The notes below the pieces were generated by a model. It was not told where the DNA came from. It did not search any database and saw only the letters and a program-made list of their open reading frames with translations. Below are positions 1-9,540 of a stretch of DNA of 64,000 nucleotides, in pieces. Made by a program: the position numbers and the translations under genes. Source of the stretch: Bradyrhizobium sp. 1 (GTDB lineage Bacteria > Pseudomonadota > Alphaproteobacteria > Rhizobiales > Xanthobacteraceae); NCBI RefSeq assembly GCF_023073315.1, contig NZ_JADPJH010000033.1:62001-126000 (forward strand), in the 5' to 3' direction. Every line of letters starts with the position of its first letter. Position 1 is the first letter of the stretch.

Positions 1-12
1 GGATGTTGGATT

Positions 13-92
13 GTCATGGCCGGGTTTGCCCGCGGCCATCCATCAAATCGACAGGCTTTTGAGCAGCGATGGGTGGCCGGGTCAAGCCCGGC
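13..92. repeat. Dispersed imperfect palindrome, GGCCGGG type
   Basis: Two inverted arms can be read: a left arm at 13-44 containing ATGGCCGGG...GGCCATCCATC and a right arm at 68-92 containing GATGGGTGGCCGGG...CCCGGC. It lies downstream of the MaoC hydratase stop at the window edge. Short hairpin-forming elements like this are common between genes in Bradyrhizobium; the family assignment is inference. No coding sequence was seen in 1-106. Confidence 0.55.
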
Positions 93-106
93 AGCGAGGC
101 CTCAAG

Positions 107-586
107 TCAGGCGAAATAGATCAGCCCCAGCCATTCGGCGACCAAAGCCGGCTTGCCCTCACCTTCGATCTCCACCGTCACATTGGTACGCGACAGCAAT
201 TCGTTGGACTTGCGGAGCTTGGCTTCAGCGAGCACGAACCGCCCGCGGACGCGCTTGCTCGAGCGCACCGGCGAGATGAAGCGCAGCTTGTCGAAACCGT
301 AATTGACACCCATCGTGGTGCCCGCGATGACGGGCATCACCTCATAGGACATGATCGACAGCAGCGACATCGTCAGGAATCCGTGCGCGATGGTGGTGCC
401 GAAGGCAGTCTCTTTCTTCGCGCGTTCCGGATCGACGTGGATGAACTGATGATCCTCGATCACATCGGCATAGGTGTCGATGCGCGGCTGGTCGATCAGG
501 TGCCACGACGATACGCCGATCTCCTTGCCGACCATGGCCTGATAGGCGTCCAAGGGAATCGGCGGCTTCTTCCAGACTTCGTTCAC
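107..586 (-). CDS. MaoC-like (R)-hydratase
   Basis: A 159-residue single hotdog-fold hydratase, probably acting on a 2-enoyl-CoA. The MaoC hydratase motif is present: Asp45 and His50 in EDHQFIHVDPERA, followed by the FGTTIAHGF segment at 62-70, which are the catalytic Asp/His and oxyanion parts of (R)-specific enoyl-CoA hydratases. The start is GTG, immediately after the TAA stop of the acyl-CoA synthetase, so the two are almost certainly translationally coupled. It is the last gene of the minus-strand valine/branched acyl-CoA operon. Its substrate cannot be read from sequence; a short or branched enoyl-CoA made from the synthetase product is the contextual guess. The length is normal for the family. 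Confidence 0.85.
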   Translation of the reverse strand: MNEVWKKPPIPLDAYQAMVGKEIGVSSWHLIDQPRIDTYADVIEDHQFIHVDPERAKKETAFGTTIAHGFLTMSLLSIMSYEVMPVIAGTTMGVNYGFDKLRFISPVRSSKRVRGRFVLAEAKLRKSNELLSRTNVTVEIEGEGKPALVAEWLGLIYFA

Positions 587-2305
587 TTAGGTCTCACTCC
601 GGGTTTTCGACAGCTCCGGAAAATCCTCCTCGCGGAATTCCCGGCCGCGCAGCGGATCACTGCGATCATCGTCGCGTTCGAGCCTGCGTAGCTGCACGCG
701 GCGGATTTTTCCAGAGATCGTTTTCGGCAGCTCGGTGACGATTTCGAGGCGCCGGATGCGCTTGAATGGCGCAAGCCGCGTGTGCAGGTGCTTGAAGATG
801 GAGAGCGCGGTCTCCGGCGTCCGCTCGGCGCCTGACGTCAACAGTACGAACGCCTTGGGAATCGCGAGCCGGATCGGATCGGGGCTCGGCACCACCGCCG
901 CTTCCGCTACCAGTTCATGCTCGAGCAGCACGCTCTCCAGCTCGAACGGGCTGATGCGGTAGTCGGATGATTTGAACACGTCGTCCGAGCGGCCGACGAA
1001 GGTGAGATAGCCGTCGTCGTCTTCGAACACCACGTCGCCGCTGCGATAGAGCTCGCCTTCGGCGCCTGCCAATTGGCCGTCGTCGCCCTGATAGCCCTGC
1101 ATCAGGCCGGCGGGACGGTCATCGCCCAGCACCAGCGCGACCTCGCCCTCCTTCGCCCGATAGCCGTCGGCGTCGCTAACCTGCACGCGATAGCCCGGCA
1201 GCGGCCGGCCCATCGAACCGATCTTGATTTTTTGTCCGGGCGAGTTGCCGGCAAGCGCCGTGGTTTCCGTCTGGCCGTAGCCGTCGCGGATGGTGAGGCC
1301 CCAGGCGGCCTGCACTTGGTCGATGACTTCAGGATTGAGCGGCTCACCTGCGCCGCAGACCTCGCGCAAACTCACTTTGAAGGACGCAAGGTTCTCCTGG
1401 ATGAACAGCCGCCACACCGTCGGCGGCGCGCACAGCGTGGTGACGCCGCAGCGGCCGATCGTGGCGAGCAGCGCCTTGGCATCGAAGCGGGGCTGATTGA
1501 CCACGAACACGGTGGCGCCAGCATTCCACGGCGCGAAGAAGCAGCTCCAGGCGTGCTTGGCCCAGCCGGGCGAGGAAATGTTGAGATGGACATCGCCGGG
1601 CTTCAGCCCGATCCAGTACATGGTGGAGAGATGGCCGACAGGATAGCTGCGCTGGCTGTGCAGCACGAGTTTTGGTTTTGCGGTCGTACCCGAGGTGAAA
1701 TAGAGCAGCATCGGGTCGTCGGCGTTAGTCGGGCCGTCGGCTGTCAAACTCTCCGAAGCTTTCGCCGCCTCGTCGTAAGCCAGCCAGCCATCGAAGGCCG
1801 CGCCAACGACGATGCGCACGACATTCTCGGCGCCCAGGCTCGCGAACTTCGCGACCTGATCCTGCGCAGCCACCACCGCCTTCGCCTTGCCGCGGTCGAG
1901 CCGGTCGCGGAGCTCGTCGGCGGTGAGCAGCGTGGTCGCGGGGATCACGACGATTCCGAGCTTCATCGCAGCCAGCATCGTCTCCCACAGCGGAACCACA
2001 TTGCCGAGCAGCAGCAGGAGATGATCGCCGCGCTTGAGGCCCTGCGCGCGGAGAAAGTTCGCGACCTGATTGGAGCGCTTCGAGAGCGCCGCGAAGGACA
2101 GTTTTGTCTGCTTATCCTGCGCGGCATCGACAATCCAGAGCGCGGGCCGGTCCTTGCTGTCCGCATTCGTCGCCAGCTCGGCGTCGAACCAGTCGAGCGC
2201 CCAGTTGAAGGGAACCGGATCGGGCCAGCGGAAGTCCTTGACCGCTGTCACGTAGTCCGTGCGGTGCGTGAGCAAAAACGCGCGCGCTTCCTGAAATGTC
2301 GTCAT
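587..2305 (-). CDS. AMP-forming acyl-CoA synthetase
   Basis: An adenylate-forming acyl-CoA ligase of 572 residues from the ATG. The P-loop-like YFTSGTTAKPK is at 202-212, DGYGQTET at 341-348, YRSGD at 420-424, the hinge region GRSDDVFKSSDYRIS at 438-452 and the adenylation lysine K533 in PKTISGKIRR. The spacing resembles medium-chain/acetoacetyl or propionyl-type synthetases. The usual Gly before YRI in the hinge is Asp here, as in some medium-chain ligases. The ATG start overlaps the mmsB stop (TGATG); an in-frame TTG lies one codon upstream. Within a valine operon it may activate free isobutyrate, propionate or a related acid, but the substrate is inferred only from context. Confidence 0.88.
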   Translation of the reverse strand: MTTFQEARAFLLTHRTDYVTAVKDFRWPDPVPFNWALDWFDAELATNADSKDRPALWIVDAAQDKQTKLSFAALSKRSNQVANFLRAQGLKRGDHLLLLLGNVVPLWETMLAAMKLGIVVIPATTLLTADELRDRLDRGKAKAVVAAQDQVAKFASLGAENVVRIVVGAAFDGWLAYDEAAKASESLTADGPTNADDPMLLYFTSGTTAKPKLVLHSQRSYPVGHLSTMYWIGLKPGDVHLNISSPGWAKHAWSCFFAPWNAGATVFVVNQPRFDAKALLATIGRCGVTTLCAPPTVWRLFIQENLASFKVSLREVCGAGEPLNPEVIDQVQAAWGLTIRDGYGQTETTALAGNSPGQKIKIGSMGRPLPGYRVQVSDADGYRAKEGEVALVLGDDRPAGLMQGYQGDDGQLAGAEGELYRSGDVVFEDDDGYLTFVGRSDDVFKSSDYRISPFELESVLLEHELVAEAAVVPSPDPIRLAIPKAFVLLTSGAERTPETALSIFKHLHTRLAPFKRIRRLEIVTELPKTISGKIRRVQLRRLERDDDRSDPLRGREFREEDFPELSKTRSET

Positions 2306-3195
2306 CAAGCTTTCCCGGCCAGCTCCCTAACGTGCTTGATAATTCCGGAAAAATCCACCCCACCCTGACCTGCCTTGTCGAAGGCCTGGTAAATCTCCTG
2401 CGCATGCTGGCCGAGCGGCGTCGCCGCGCCCGCGGCCTTCGCGGCGTCCTGCGCAAGCGTCAAATCCTTCACCATCAACGCCGAGGCGAAGCCCGGCTTG
2501 TAATCGTTGTTGGCGGGCGACGTCGGCACCGGGCCCGGAACCGGGCAATAGGTCGTCAGCGACCAGCACTGACCCGACGAGGTCGAGGCGACGTCAAACA
2601 GCGCCTGATGCGAGAGGCCGAGCTTTTCAGCCAACGCAAACGCCTCGCTCACCGCAATCATGGAAATGCCGAGGATCATGTTGTTGCAGATTTTTGCCGC
2701 CTGGCCCGCGCCGGCGCCGCCGCAATGGACGATCTTCTTGCCCATTTTTTCCAGCACGGGCTTTGCCGCCGCGAACGCGCCCTCCTCACCGCCGCACATG
2801 AAGGTGAGCGTCGCGCCCTTGGCGCCGCCGGTGCCGCCGGAGACCGGTGCGTCGACTGAGAGCACGCCGTTCTTCCCCGCAAGCGCATGCGCCTGCCGCG
2901 CACTCTCGACGTCGATGGTGGAGCTGTCGATGATCAGCGCGCCCTTGGTCATAACAGGAACGACCTCGTTCCAGACGCCGAGCACGTGCTTGCCTGCGGG
3001 GAGCATGGTGACGACGACATCGGCGCCCTTCACCGCGTCCGATGCGTTGTCGGCGATACCAGCACCGTCGGTCTTGGCCTGCGCGCGCGAGGGCTCAGCG
3101 AGATCGAACGCGACGACCTTGTGGCCGGCCTTGACCAGATTGGCGGCCATCGGGCCGCCCATGTTGCCGAGACCGATGAATGCGATCGTGGCCAT
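2305..3195 (-). CDS. mmsB: 3-hydroxyisobutyrate dehydrogenase
   Basis: NAD-dependent oxidation of 3-hydroxyisobutyrate to methylmalonate semialdehyde, the penultimate step of valine breakdown. The 296-residue protein begins with the Rossmann motif GLGNMG (8-13), has the substrate motif DAPVSGGTGGA (115-125) and the catalytic lysine K168 in GAGQAAKICNN, followed by the conserved Asn pair; all are hallmarks of the beta-hydroxyacid dehydrogenase family. Its neighbours supply the steps before and after, which makes the mmsB assignment specific. It is separated from the upstream hydrolase gene by only about 25 bp and its stop overlaps the start of the synthetase gene. Confidence 0.93.
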   Translation of the reverse strand: MATIAFIGLGNMGGPMAANLVKAGHKVVAFDLAEPSRAQAKTDGAGIADNASDAVKGADVVVTMLPAGKHVLGVWNEVVPVMTKGALIIDSSTIDVESARQAHALAGKNGVLSVDAPVSGGTGGAKGATLTFMCGGEEGAFAAAKPVLEKMGKKIVHCGGAGAGQAAKICNNMILGISMIAVSEAFALAEKLGLSHQALFDVASTSSGQCWSLTTYCPVPGPVPTSPANNDYKPGFASALMVKDLTLAQDAAKAAGAATPLGQHAQEIYQAFDKAGQGGVDFSGIIKHVRELAGKA

Positions 3196-3220
3196 CTTCG
3201 TTTCCTCCGCTTGAACGTTG

Positions 3221-4288
3221 TTAGTTGAATTTGAGTTCGTCGGCGCCGATCTCGGCGAGATACGGCGCCAGCATCTGCGGTGTCACATGCTCGATCCGCG
3301 GCGGCGAAAAGCTCGGATTGCGGTCCTTGTCGATCACGGCGGCGCGCACGCCCTCGCGGAAATCGTCGCTGCGGAAGACCTCCAGCGCGGCGCGATATTC
3401 ACGCACCAGACATTCTTCCAGGCTCGACGCGGTACGCGCGAGACGCAAGAGCTTCAGCGTCACCACCATGCCGCGCGGCGACTTTTCATTGAGCGTCTTG
3501 AGCGTCGCCAGCGCGAACTCTGAGCCGTCGCGCTGGAGCGCCGCGAAGATATCCTCCATACGGTCGAAGCCGAACAGCGTGTCGATCATCGCCTGCTTCG
3601 CCGCCACCGGCCCGGCGGCATCGCCTGTCGCAAAGCCGTCGATGAGCTTGCTGACGTCGGCCGCAGTCACACCGTGGCGGACATGCGTCAGCGCCTCACG
3701 CAGCTCCGGCCATTTGGCAGCCGGCACCACGGCGTCGGCGAACTTTGCGTGGATCGCGTCAGGACCGTTCATGGTCTGGCCGGTAAGACCAAAATAAGTG
3801 CCGATCTCGCCGGGTGAGCGCGACAGTAGCCAGGTGCCACCAACATCGGGGAAGAAGCCGAGCCCGACCTCGGGCATCGCGAGTCTGGTGCGATCGGTGA
3901 CGACGCGATGGCTGGCATGGCCGGACAAACCGACGCCACCGCCCATCACGAGGCCGTCCATGAATGCGACATACGGCTTCGGATATCTCGCGATCCGCGC
4001 ATTCATGACGTATTCCTGGCGCCAGAACCGCGCGCCAAGGTCGCCGCCTTCGCGCGAGCTGTCCCAGAGGCTGCGGATATCGCCGCCGGCGCAGAGGCCG
4101 CGTTCGCCGGCGCCCTCAAGGATGATCACGGCCACTTCCGGATCAGCCTCGAATCTGTCGAGCGCCGCGTCGATGCCGATGGACATCTCCAGCGTCATGG
4201 CGTTGATCGCCTTGGGACGGTTGAGCCGGATCACGCCCGCCGCACCCTCGCGGCGAACGATGAGATCGCCCTCTTCTACTCCACTCAT
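3221..4288 (-). CDS. 3-hydroxyisobutyryl-CoA hydrolase
   Basis: Crotonase-fold thioesterase that releases free 3-hydroxyisobutyrate from its CoA ester in valine catabolism. At 355 residues it has the length of HIBCH rather than of enoyl-CoA hydratases (about 260). Key segments are the oxyanion loop LCAGGD (65-70), GGGVGLS (116-122), and MPEVGLGFFPDVGG (138-151) with Glu140 and Asp148, the pair typical of the hydrolase subgroup. Its start overlaps the acyl-CoA dehydrogenase stop (ATGA), so translation is coupled. Position between an acyl-CoA dehydrogenase and mmsB supports the role; a plain enoyl-CoA hydratase is the less likely alternative. Confidence 0.9.
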   Translation of the reverse strand: MSGVEEGDLIVRREGAAGVIRLNRPKAINAMTLEMSIGIDAALDRFEADPEVAVIILEGAGERGLCAGGDIRSLWDSSREGGDLGARFWRQEYVMNARIARYPKPYVAFMDGLVMGGGVGLSGHASHRVVTDRTRLAMPEVGLGFFPDVGGTWLLSRSPGEIGTYFGLTGQTMNGPDAIHAKFADAVVPAAKWPELREALTHVRHGVTAADVSKLIDGFATGDAAGPVAAKQAMIDTLFGFDRMEDIFAALQRDGSEFALATLKTLNEKSPRGMVVTLKLLRLARTASSLEECLVREYRAALEVFRSDDFREGVRAAVIDKDRNPSFSPPRIEHVTPQMLAPYLAEIGADELKFN

Positions 4289-5430
4289 CGCGCGCCCTCG
4301 ATCAATTTGCGCGCCACGATGAGCCGCATGATTTCATTGGTGCCTTCGAGGATCTGGTGCACGCGCAGATCGCGGACGATCTTCTCGATGCCGTATTCGC
4401 TGAGGTAACCGTAGCCGCCATGAAGCTGAAGCGCATGGTTGGCGACCTCGAAGCCGACGTCTGTGCCGAAGCGTTTTGCCATCGCGCACAGCATGGTGGC
4501 GTCGGGGTCCTTGCGGTCCAGCGCCGCGGCGGCGCGCCACAAAAACGTGCGCGCGGCCTCGAGCTCGATGGCCATGTCGGCGAGACGGAATTGCAGCGCC
4601 TGGAATTCATCGAGGCGTTTTCCAAACGCCTTGCGTTCCTTCATGTAGCTGCGCGCCTTGTCGAGCGCGGTCTGCGCGCCGCCGAGCGAGCATGCCGTGA
4701 TGTTGAGCCGGCCGCCATCGAGGCCGGCCATCGCGATCTTGAAGCCGACGCCCTCCTCGCTCAACCGGTTGGCGATGGGCACGCGGGCATTCTCGAAGAT
4801 CACGGCGCGGGTCGGCTGCGCGTTCCAACCCATCTTGCGCTCGTTGGCGCCGAACGAAACGCCTGATGTCCTGCCGTCAATGACGAGGGTCGAGATGCCG
4901 CCGGGACCATCGCCGCCGGTGCGGACCATCACGACCAGCAGATCGGTGCCGCCGGCGCCCGAGATGAATTGCTTCTGGCCGTTCAAGACGTAATGATCGC
5001 CATCGCGCACCGCACGGGTGCGCAGTGCCGCCGCATCGGAGCCGGCGGCCGGCTCGGTCAGGCAATAGCTCGCGATCAGCTCCATCGTACAGAGCTTTGG
5101 CAGCCATTTGTGGCGCTGGGTGTCGCTGCCGTAGCCATCGATCATCCAGGACGCCATGTTGTGGATGGAGATGAAGGCCGCGGTGGTCGGGCAGCCCGTC
5201 GCCAGTGCCTCAAAAATCAGCGCGGCGTCGAACCGTGTCATGGCGGAGCCGCCTACGTCCTCGCGAATGTAGATGCCGCCCATGCCGAGCGTCGCGGCTT
5301 CGCGCATCACGTCGACGGGGAAATGCTTTTCCTCGTCCCAGCGCAGCGCGTGCGGCGCGATCTTCTCCGCCGCAAACGCCAACGCCATGTCGCGAACCGC
5401 GACCTGATCCTCGTTCAGAGCGAACTGCAT
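4285..5430 (-). CDS. Isobutyryl-CoA dehydrogenase-like acyl-CoA dehydrogenase
   Basis: FAD-dependent acyl-CoA dehydrogenase of 381 residues. It has YCLTEPAAGSDAA at 122-134, LHGGYGY at 336-342, and the catalytic base Glu362 in LEGTNEI, the position used by short/medium-chain and isobutyryl-CoA dehydrogenases. In this operon it most likely converts isobutyryl-CoA to methacrylyl-CoA. The start is the ATG at 5430 (MQFALNEDQ). The frame stays open for another 34 codons upstream, but that extension is translated repeat DNA (5452-5536) and should not be annotated. No separate enoyl-CoA hydratase for methacrylyl-CoA is seen beside it; a crotonase from elsewhere may supply that step. Confidence 0.9.
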   Translation of the reverse strand: MQFALNEDQVAVRDMALAFAAEKIAPHALRWDEEKHFPVDVMREAATLGMGGIYIREDVGGSAMTRFDAALIFEALATGCPTTAAFISIHNMASWMIDGYGSDTQRHKWLPKLCTMELIASYCLTEPAAGSDAAALRTRAVRDGDHYVLNGQKQFISGAGGTDLLVVMVRTGGDGPGGISTLVIDGRTSGVSFGANERKMGWNAQPTRAVIFENARVPIANRLSEEGVGFKIAMAGLDGGRLNITACSLGGAQTALDKARSYMKERKAFGKRLDEFQALQFRLADMAIELEAARTFLWRAAAALDRKDPDATMLCAMAKRFGTDVGFEVANHALQLHGGYGYLSEYGIEKIVRDLRVHQILEGTNEIMRLIVARKLIEGAR

Positions 5431-5451
5431 GCTGGGCTGCTCATTTTTCTC

Positions 5452-5536
5452 GTCATCGCGAGCGAAGCGAAGCAATCCAGCATCCCTCCGCAGAGACAGT
5501 CTGGATTGCTTCGTCGTAAGGGCTCCTCGCAATGAC
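5452..5536. repeat. Dispersed palindromic repeat, GTCATTGCGAGCGAAGCGAAGCAATCCAG family, copy 1
   Basis: An 85-bp element with complementary ends (GTCATCGCGAGCGAAG at one side, CTCGCAATGAC at the other) and an internal GCAATCCAG...CTGGATTGC inverted repeat. A second copy of nearly the same sequence lies at 62981-63066. It sits in the gap between mmsA and the acyl-CoA dehydrogenase gene inside the valine operon, so it would form a hairpin in the transcript. It may set mRNA stability or partial termination between the two genes; this is inference. Confidence 0.85.
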
Positions 5537-5547
5537 GGCTGAGGAAA

Positions 5548-7044
<1,497 letters not shown>

Positions 7045-7081
7045 GGAAAACTCCTTAGGTCCCGGTCTGATCGCTTTGACA

Positions 7082-7110
7082 AATCCTATCGACCTGCATT
7101 TTATAGGATT
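7082..7110. promoter_or_regulatory. Inverted-repeat operator between mmsA and the LysR gene
   Basis: A perfect 8-bp inverted repeat, AATCCTAT (7082-7089) and ATAGGATT (7103-7110), separated by 13 bp. It is the only strong dyad in the short divergent spacer and contains TATAAA reading toward mmsA. Position and symmetry fit a LysR-type recognition site that controls mmsA and probably autoregulates the regulator. Confidence 0.7.
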
Positions 7111-7144
7111 CAAGTCTGAGATAATGCACCATAGATGTGCGAAA

Positions 7145-8053
7145 ATGCTGGATCAAGGCGCTATCGACTGGGACGACTTTCGCTTTGTGCTGGCCATCGT
7201 AAGGGGCGGCTCGGTTTCGGCTGCGGCAAAGCAGCTCGGGGTCGATCATGCCACGGTGATCCGCCGCGTCGACCGGCTGGAAAAGCACCTTTCCGCGAAG
7301 CTGTTTGACCGGCGCAAGACCGGCTATCTCCTCACCGAGGCCGGCCAGCGCGTCGCCGACAGCGCGGAAGCCATGGAATCGACCATCGTCGCCAACCAGG
7401 AGCAGGTCGGCGGTTCGGTGGCCCGGCTGACCGGCACGGTGCGGATCGGTGCGCCAGACGGGTTCGGCACCGCCTTCCTGGCGCCGCGACTGGCCCCCTT
7501 CGCCGACCGGTACCCCGATCTCGATTTGCAACTTGTGGCCACTGCGCGGCTGTTCAGTCTCTCCAAGCGCGAGGCCGATATCGCAATCAGCCTGACCATG
7601 CCGAAGGAAGGCCGCATCGTCGGCCGCAAGCTGCTGGATTACCGTCTCGGGCTTTACGCCGCCCCTGGCTATCTCGACCGCTTCCCGAAAATCACCTCGC
7701 GCGAGGTGCTGCCGCAGCACCGCTTCGTCGGCTACATCGAGGAGCTGCTGTTCACGCCTGAGCTCGACTATCTGCCGCAGGTATCACCGCGGATTTCCGC
7801 GCGCTTGCGCAGCGCCAATTTGATCGCGCAGCTCAACGCCACACTGTCAGGCTTCGGCATCGCCGTGCTGCCGCACTTCATGGCAAGCGACTATCCGCAG
7901 CTTGTGGCGGTGCTGCCCGAGGAGATCTCGATCACGCGGACGTTCTGGATGCTGATGCACGCAGACAGCAAGGATCTCGCGCGTATTCGCGCCGTGGCGG
8001 ATTACATCGGCGAGATCGTGGAGCGCGATCGCGCGTTGTTTGCGGGGCGGTAG
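7145..8053 (+). CDS. LysR-family transcriptional regulator of the valine operon
   Basis: A 302-residue LysR-type regulator: N-terminal winged helix-turn-helix in the first 65 residues (WDDFRFVLAIVRGGSVSAAAKQLG, then RRVDRLEKHL and FDRRKTGYLLTEAG) followed by an effector-binding domain of periplasmic-binding-protein fold. It is divergent from mmsA across a spacer carrying a perfect inverted repeat, so it probably senses a valine-pathway intermediate and controls mmsA. The ATG at 7145 gives the usual short N-terminus; an alternative ATG at 7124 would add seven residues. It is not of the AraC family used as MmsR in Pseudomonas. Confidence 0.88.
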   Translation: MLDQGAIDWDDFRFVLAIVRGGSVSAAAKQLGVDHATVIRRVDRLEKHLSAKLFDRRKTGYLLTEAGQRVADSAEAMESTIVANQEQVGGSVARLTGTVRIGAPDGFGTAFLAPRLAPFADRYPDLDLQLVATARLFSLSKREADIAISLTMPKEGRIVGRKLLDYRLGLYAAPGYLDRFPKITSREVLPQHRFVGYIEELLFTPELDYLPQVSPRISARLRSANLIAQLNATLSGFGIAVLPHFMASDYPQLVAVLPEEISITRTFWMLMHADSKDLARIRAVADYIGEIVERDRALFAGR

Positions 8054-8064
8054 ACGACGGTGTC

Positions 8065-8149
8065 GTAGGGTGGATTAGCGAAGCGCAATCCACCTCTTTC
8101 GTCTCCGCAGAGAAAACAGTGATGGGTTACGCTTCGCTAACCCACCTAC
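8065..8149. repeat. Dispersed palindromic repeat, GTAGGGTGG family, copy 1
   Basis: The ends GTAGGGTGGATTAGCGAAGCG and GCTTCGCTAACCCACCTAC are complementary over most of their length. It lies between the convergent LysR and TetR genes and may act as a bidirectional terminator. A related element is at 51332-51419. Confidence 0.8.
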
Positions 8150-8166
8150 CGCATCACGCCATCTCG

Positions 8167-8787
8167 CTAATTCTGCTTCGCCTTCTTCGCAGCCGTCACC
8201 TTCGGCTCGCGCTTCGCACCATCGAGCGCGCTGTCCTTGCCGGCCTTCAGCACCTCATCCGACAGCTCACTCGAGCCTGCGATACGCGCCAGCAGCATCG
8301 TGCCGGCCATGGTTGCCAGCGTCGCGATCGCCTGCTTGCGCGCGGCCTTGCGCGGCAGGTTCGGGATGTAGTCGGTCATCATCTCGACCATCTCGTCGAG
8401 CTTGCCGGCAAACGCCTTTCGCGTCTTCGGGCTCTCGCGGGCGATCTCGGCACCCAGCGCAGGGATCGAGCAGCCATGGCCGGGATTGTCGCGATGCAGC
8501 GCGGAGAGATAGGTTTCGACCATCTGGGTGAGCTGCTTCTCGGGTGCGACCTGGTGGGACTGCTTGCGCCAGTTTTCCATCGCGCGGTCCATGGCATAGC
8601 CAAAGGCCTCGATCACCAGCGCCTCGCGGGAATCGAAATGCGCGTAGAAACCGCCATGGGTCAGGCCTGCCTCCTTCATAAGGTCGGCGACACCGATGCC
8701 GTGAGCACCTTTTTCGCGCAGCCGCACCGAGGCTTTCTTCACGATGCGATCGTGGGTTTCCTGCTTGTGTTCCGGGGAATAGCGCAT
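8167..8787 (-). CDS. TetR-family transcriptional regulator
   Basis: A 206-residue TetR-type repressor. The N-terminal three-helix DNA-binding domain includes VADLMKEAGLTHGGFYAHFDSREAL (33-57), the signature of the family. The C-terminal ligand domain holds a conserved-looking GCSIPALGAEIARES segment, seen in TetR members of the YcdC/TetR_C type. The C-terminus is lysine-rich (KREPKVTAAKKAKQN). It is next to acyl-CoA genes (thioesterase, enoyl-CoA hydratase, thiolase), so a fatty-acyl or related ligand is plausible but not shown. The spacer to the thioesterase stop is 64 bp. Confidence 0.88.
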   Translation of the reverse strand: MRYSPEHKQETHDRIVKKASVRLREKGAHGIGVADLMKEAGLTHGGFYAHFDSREALVIEAFGYAMDRAMENWRKQSHQVAPEKQLTQMVETYLSALHRDNPGHGCSIPALGAEIARESPKTRKAFAGKLDEMVEMMTDYIPNLPRKAARKQAIATLATMAGTMLLARIAGSSELSDEVLKAGKDSALDGAKREPKVTAAKKAKQN

Positions 8788-8851
8788 GCGGATCTCATTG
8801 AATGTCGGAGATCATCTCATAACACAGAAATGGACCGGACGATGCATTAAT

Positions 8852-9385
8852 TCAGGTTAAGTTATTGCCGATCATGGAAAAGGTTGCAGTTGCATGGACC
8901 GCGAGCGCGCCCTTGCCGTCGCAGACAAAACCCTCGGTGTAGCTGGTCTGGCGCCCCAGTTTGATGATTTTGCCTTCCGCCGAGATCAGCCCGGAACGGA
9001 CCGACAGCGGGCGCAGAAAGGTCATCTTCAAATCGAGCGTGACGGACGACTGCCCAGCCTCCAGCCGCGTCGAAATCGCGCAGCCCATGGCGGTGTCGAC
9101 CAGCGCCGCCGCAGTCGCGCCATGCAGGAGCCCGATGGTATTTTCGAGATCCTCGCGCGGCTCCAGCTCCATCACGATCCGGCCCGGCTCGACCACCGCC
9201 ATGGTGAAGCCGATCAGCTTTGCGAAGGGCGGCGGTGGCAGGCGGCCGTCACGGATGCCGAGCATGGCGTCCATGCCCGACAGACCCATCGCCACTTTCG
9301 CGACCGGCGCCGGCACCTGCCAGTCCACCACACGCTCGCGCCGCTGCGCCGGTGAAAACAGGTCCAGCTGATCGATGTCGGTCAT
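8852..9385 (-). CDS. PaaI-family hotdog thioesterase
   Basis: A 177-residue acyl-CoA thioesterase of the PaaI/YdiI type. The active-site segment LLHGATAAALVDTAMG at 86-101 includes the HG(G/A) motif and Asp97. The N-terminal about 50 residues (TDIDQLDLFSPAQRRERVVDW) extend beyond the core domain. It probably hydrolyses an aryl- or acyl-CoA to recover CoA. It is divergent from the enoyl-CoA hydratase gene, with a 14-bp perfect palindrome (9400-9413) just upstream of its start. Confidence 0.85.
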   Translation of the reverse strand: MTDIDQLDLFSPAQRRERVVDWQVPAPVAKVAMGLSGMDAMLGIRDGRLPPPPFAKLIGFTMAVVEPGRIVMELEPREDLENTIGLLHGATAAALVDTAMGCAISTRLEAGQSSVTLDLKMTFLRPLSVRSGLISAEGKIIKLGRQTSYTEGFVCDGKGALAVHATATFSMIGNNLT

Positions 9386-9399
9386 GGCCGCCTCTTTGA

Positions 9400-9419
9400 A
9401 TGATGCGCATCATACTATG
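9400..9419. promoter_or_regulatory. Candidate operator, palindrome upstream of the thioesterase and enoyl-CoA hydratase genes
   Basis: ATGATGCGCATCAT (9400-9413) is a perfect 14-bp palindrome. The overlapping 14-mer CGCATCATACTATG (9406-9419) matches CGCATCATATGATG upstream of the thiolase (10526-10539) at 12 of 14 positions. Its place 15 bp before the thioesterase start suits a repressor site; the neighbouring TetR protein is the candidate binder. Confidence 0.5.
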
Positions 9420-9540
9420 CTGCGAACTTCGTGCTGGCAACTCCGTCTCCCAGGACCGCTTGACAAGCAGGACATTTCGGCCCGGAAGTGATGCCGACGC
9501 GCGCGCCTCGCGCCTGTCCACGAAACCTTCGAGATCCCCG

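Noticed and set aside
5431..5532. 34-codon N-terminal extension of the acyl-CoA dehydrogenase
   Set aside because: The extension is encoded by a dispersed repeat with a near-identical copy at 62981, and the family N-terminus starts at MQFALNEDQ.
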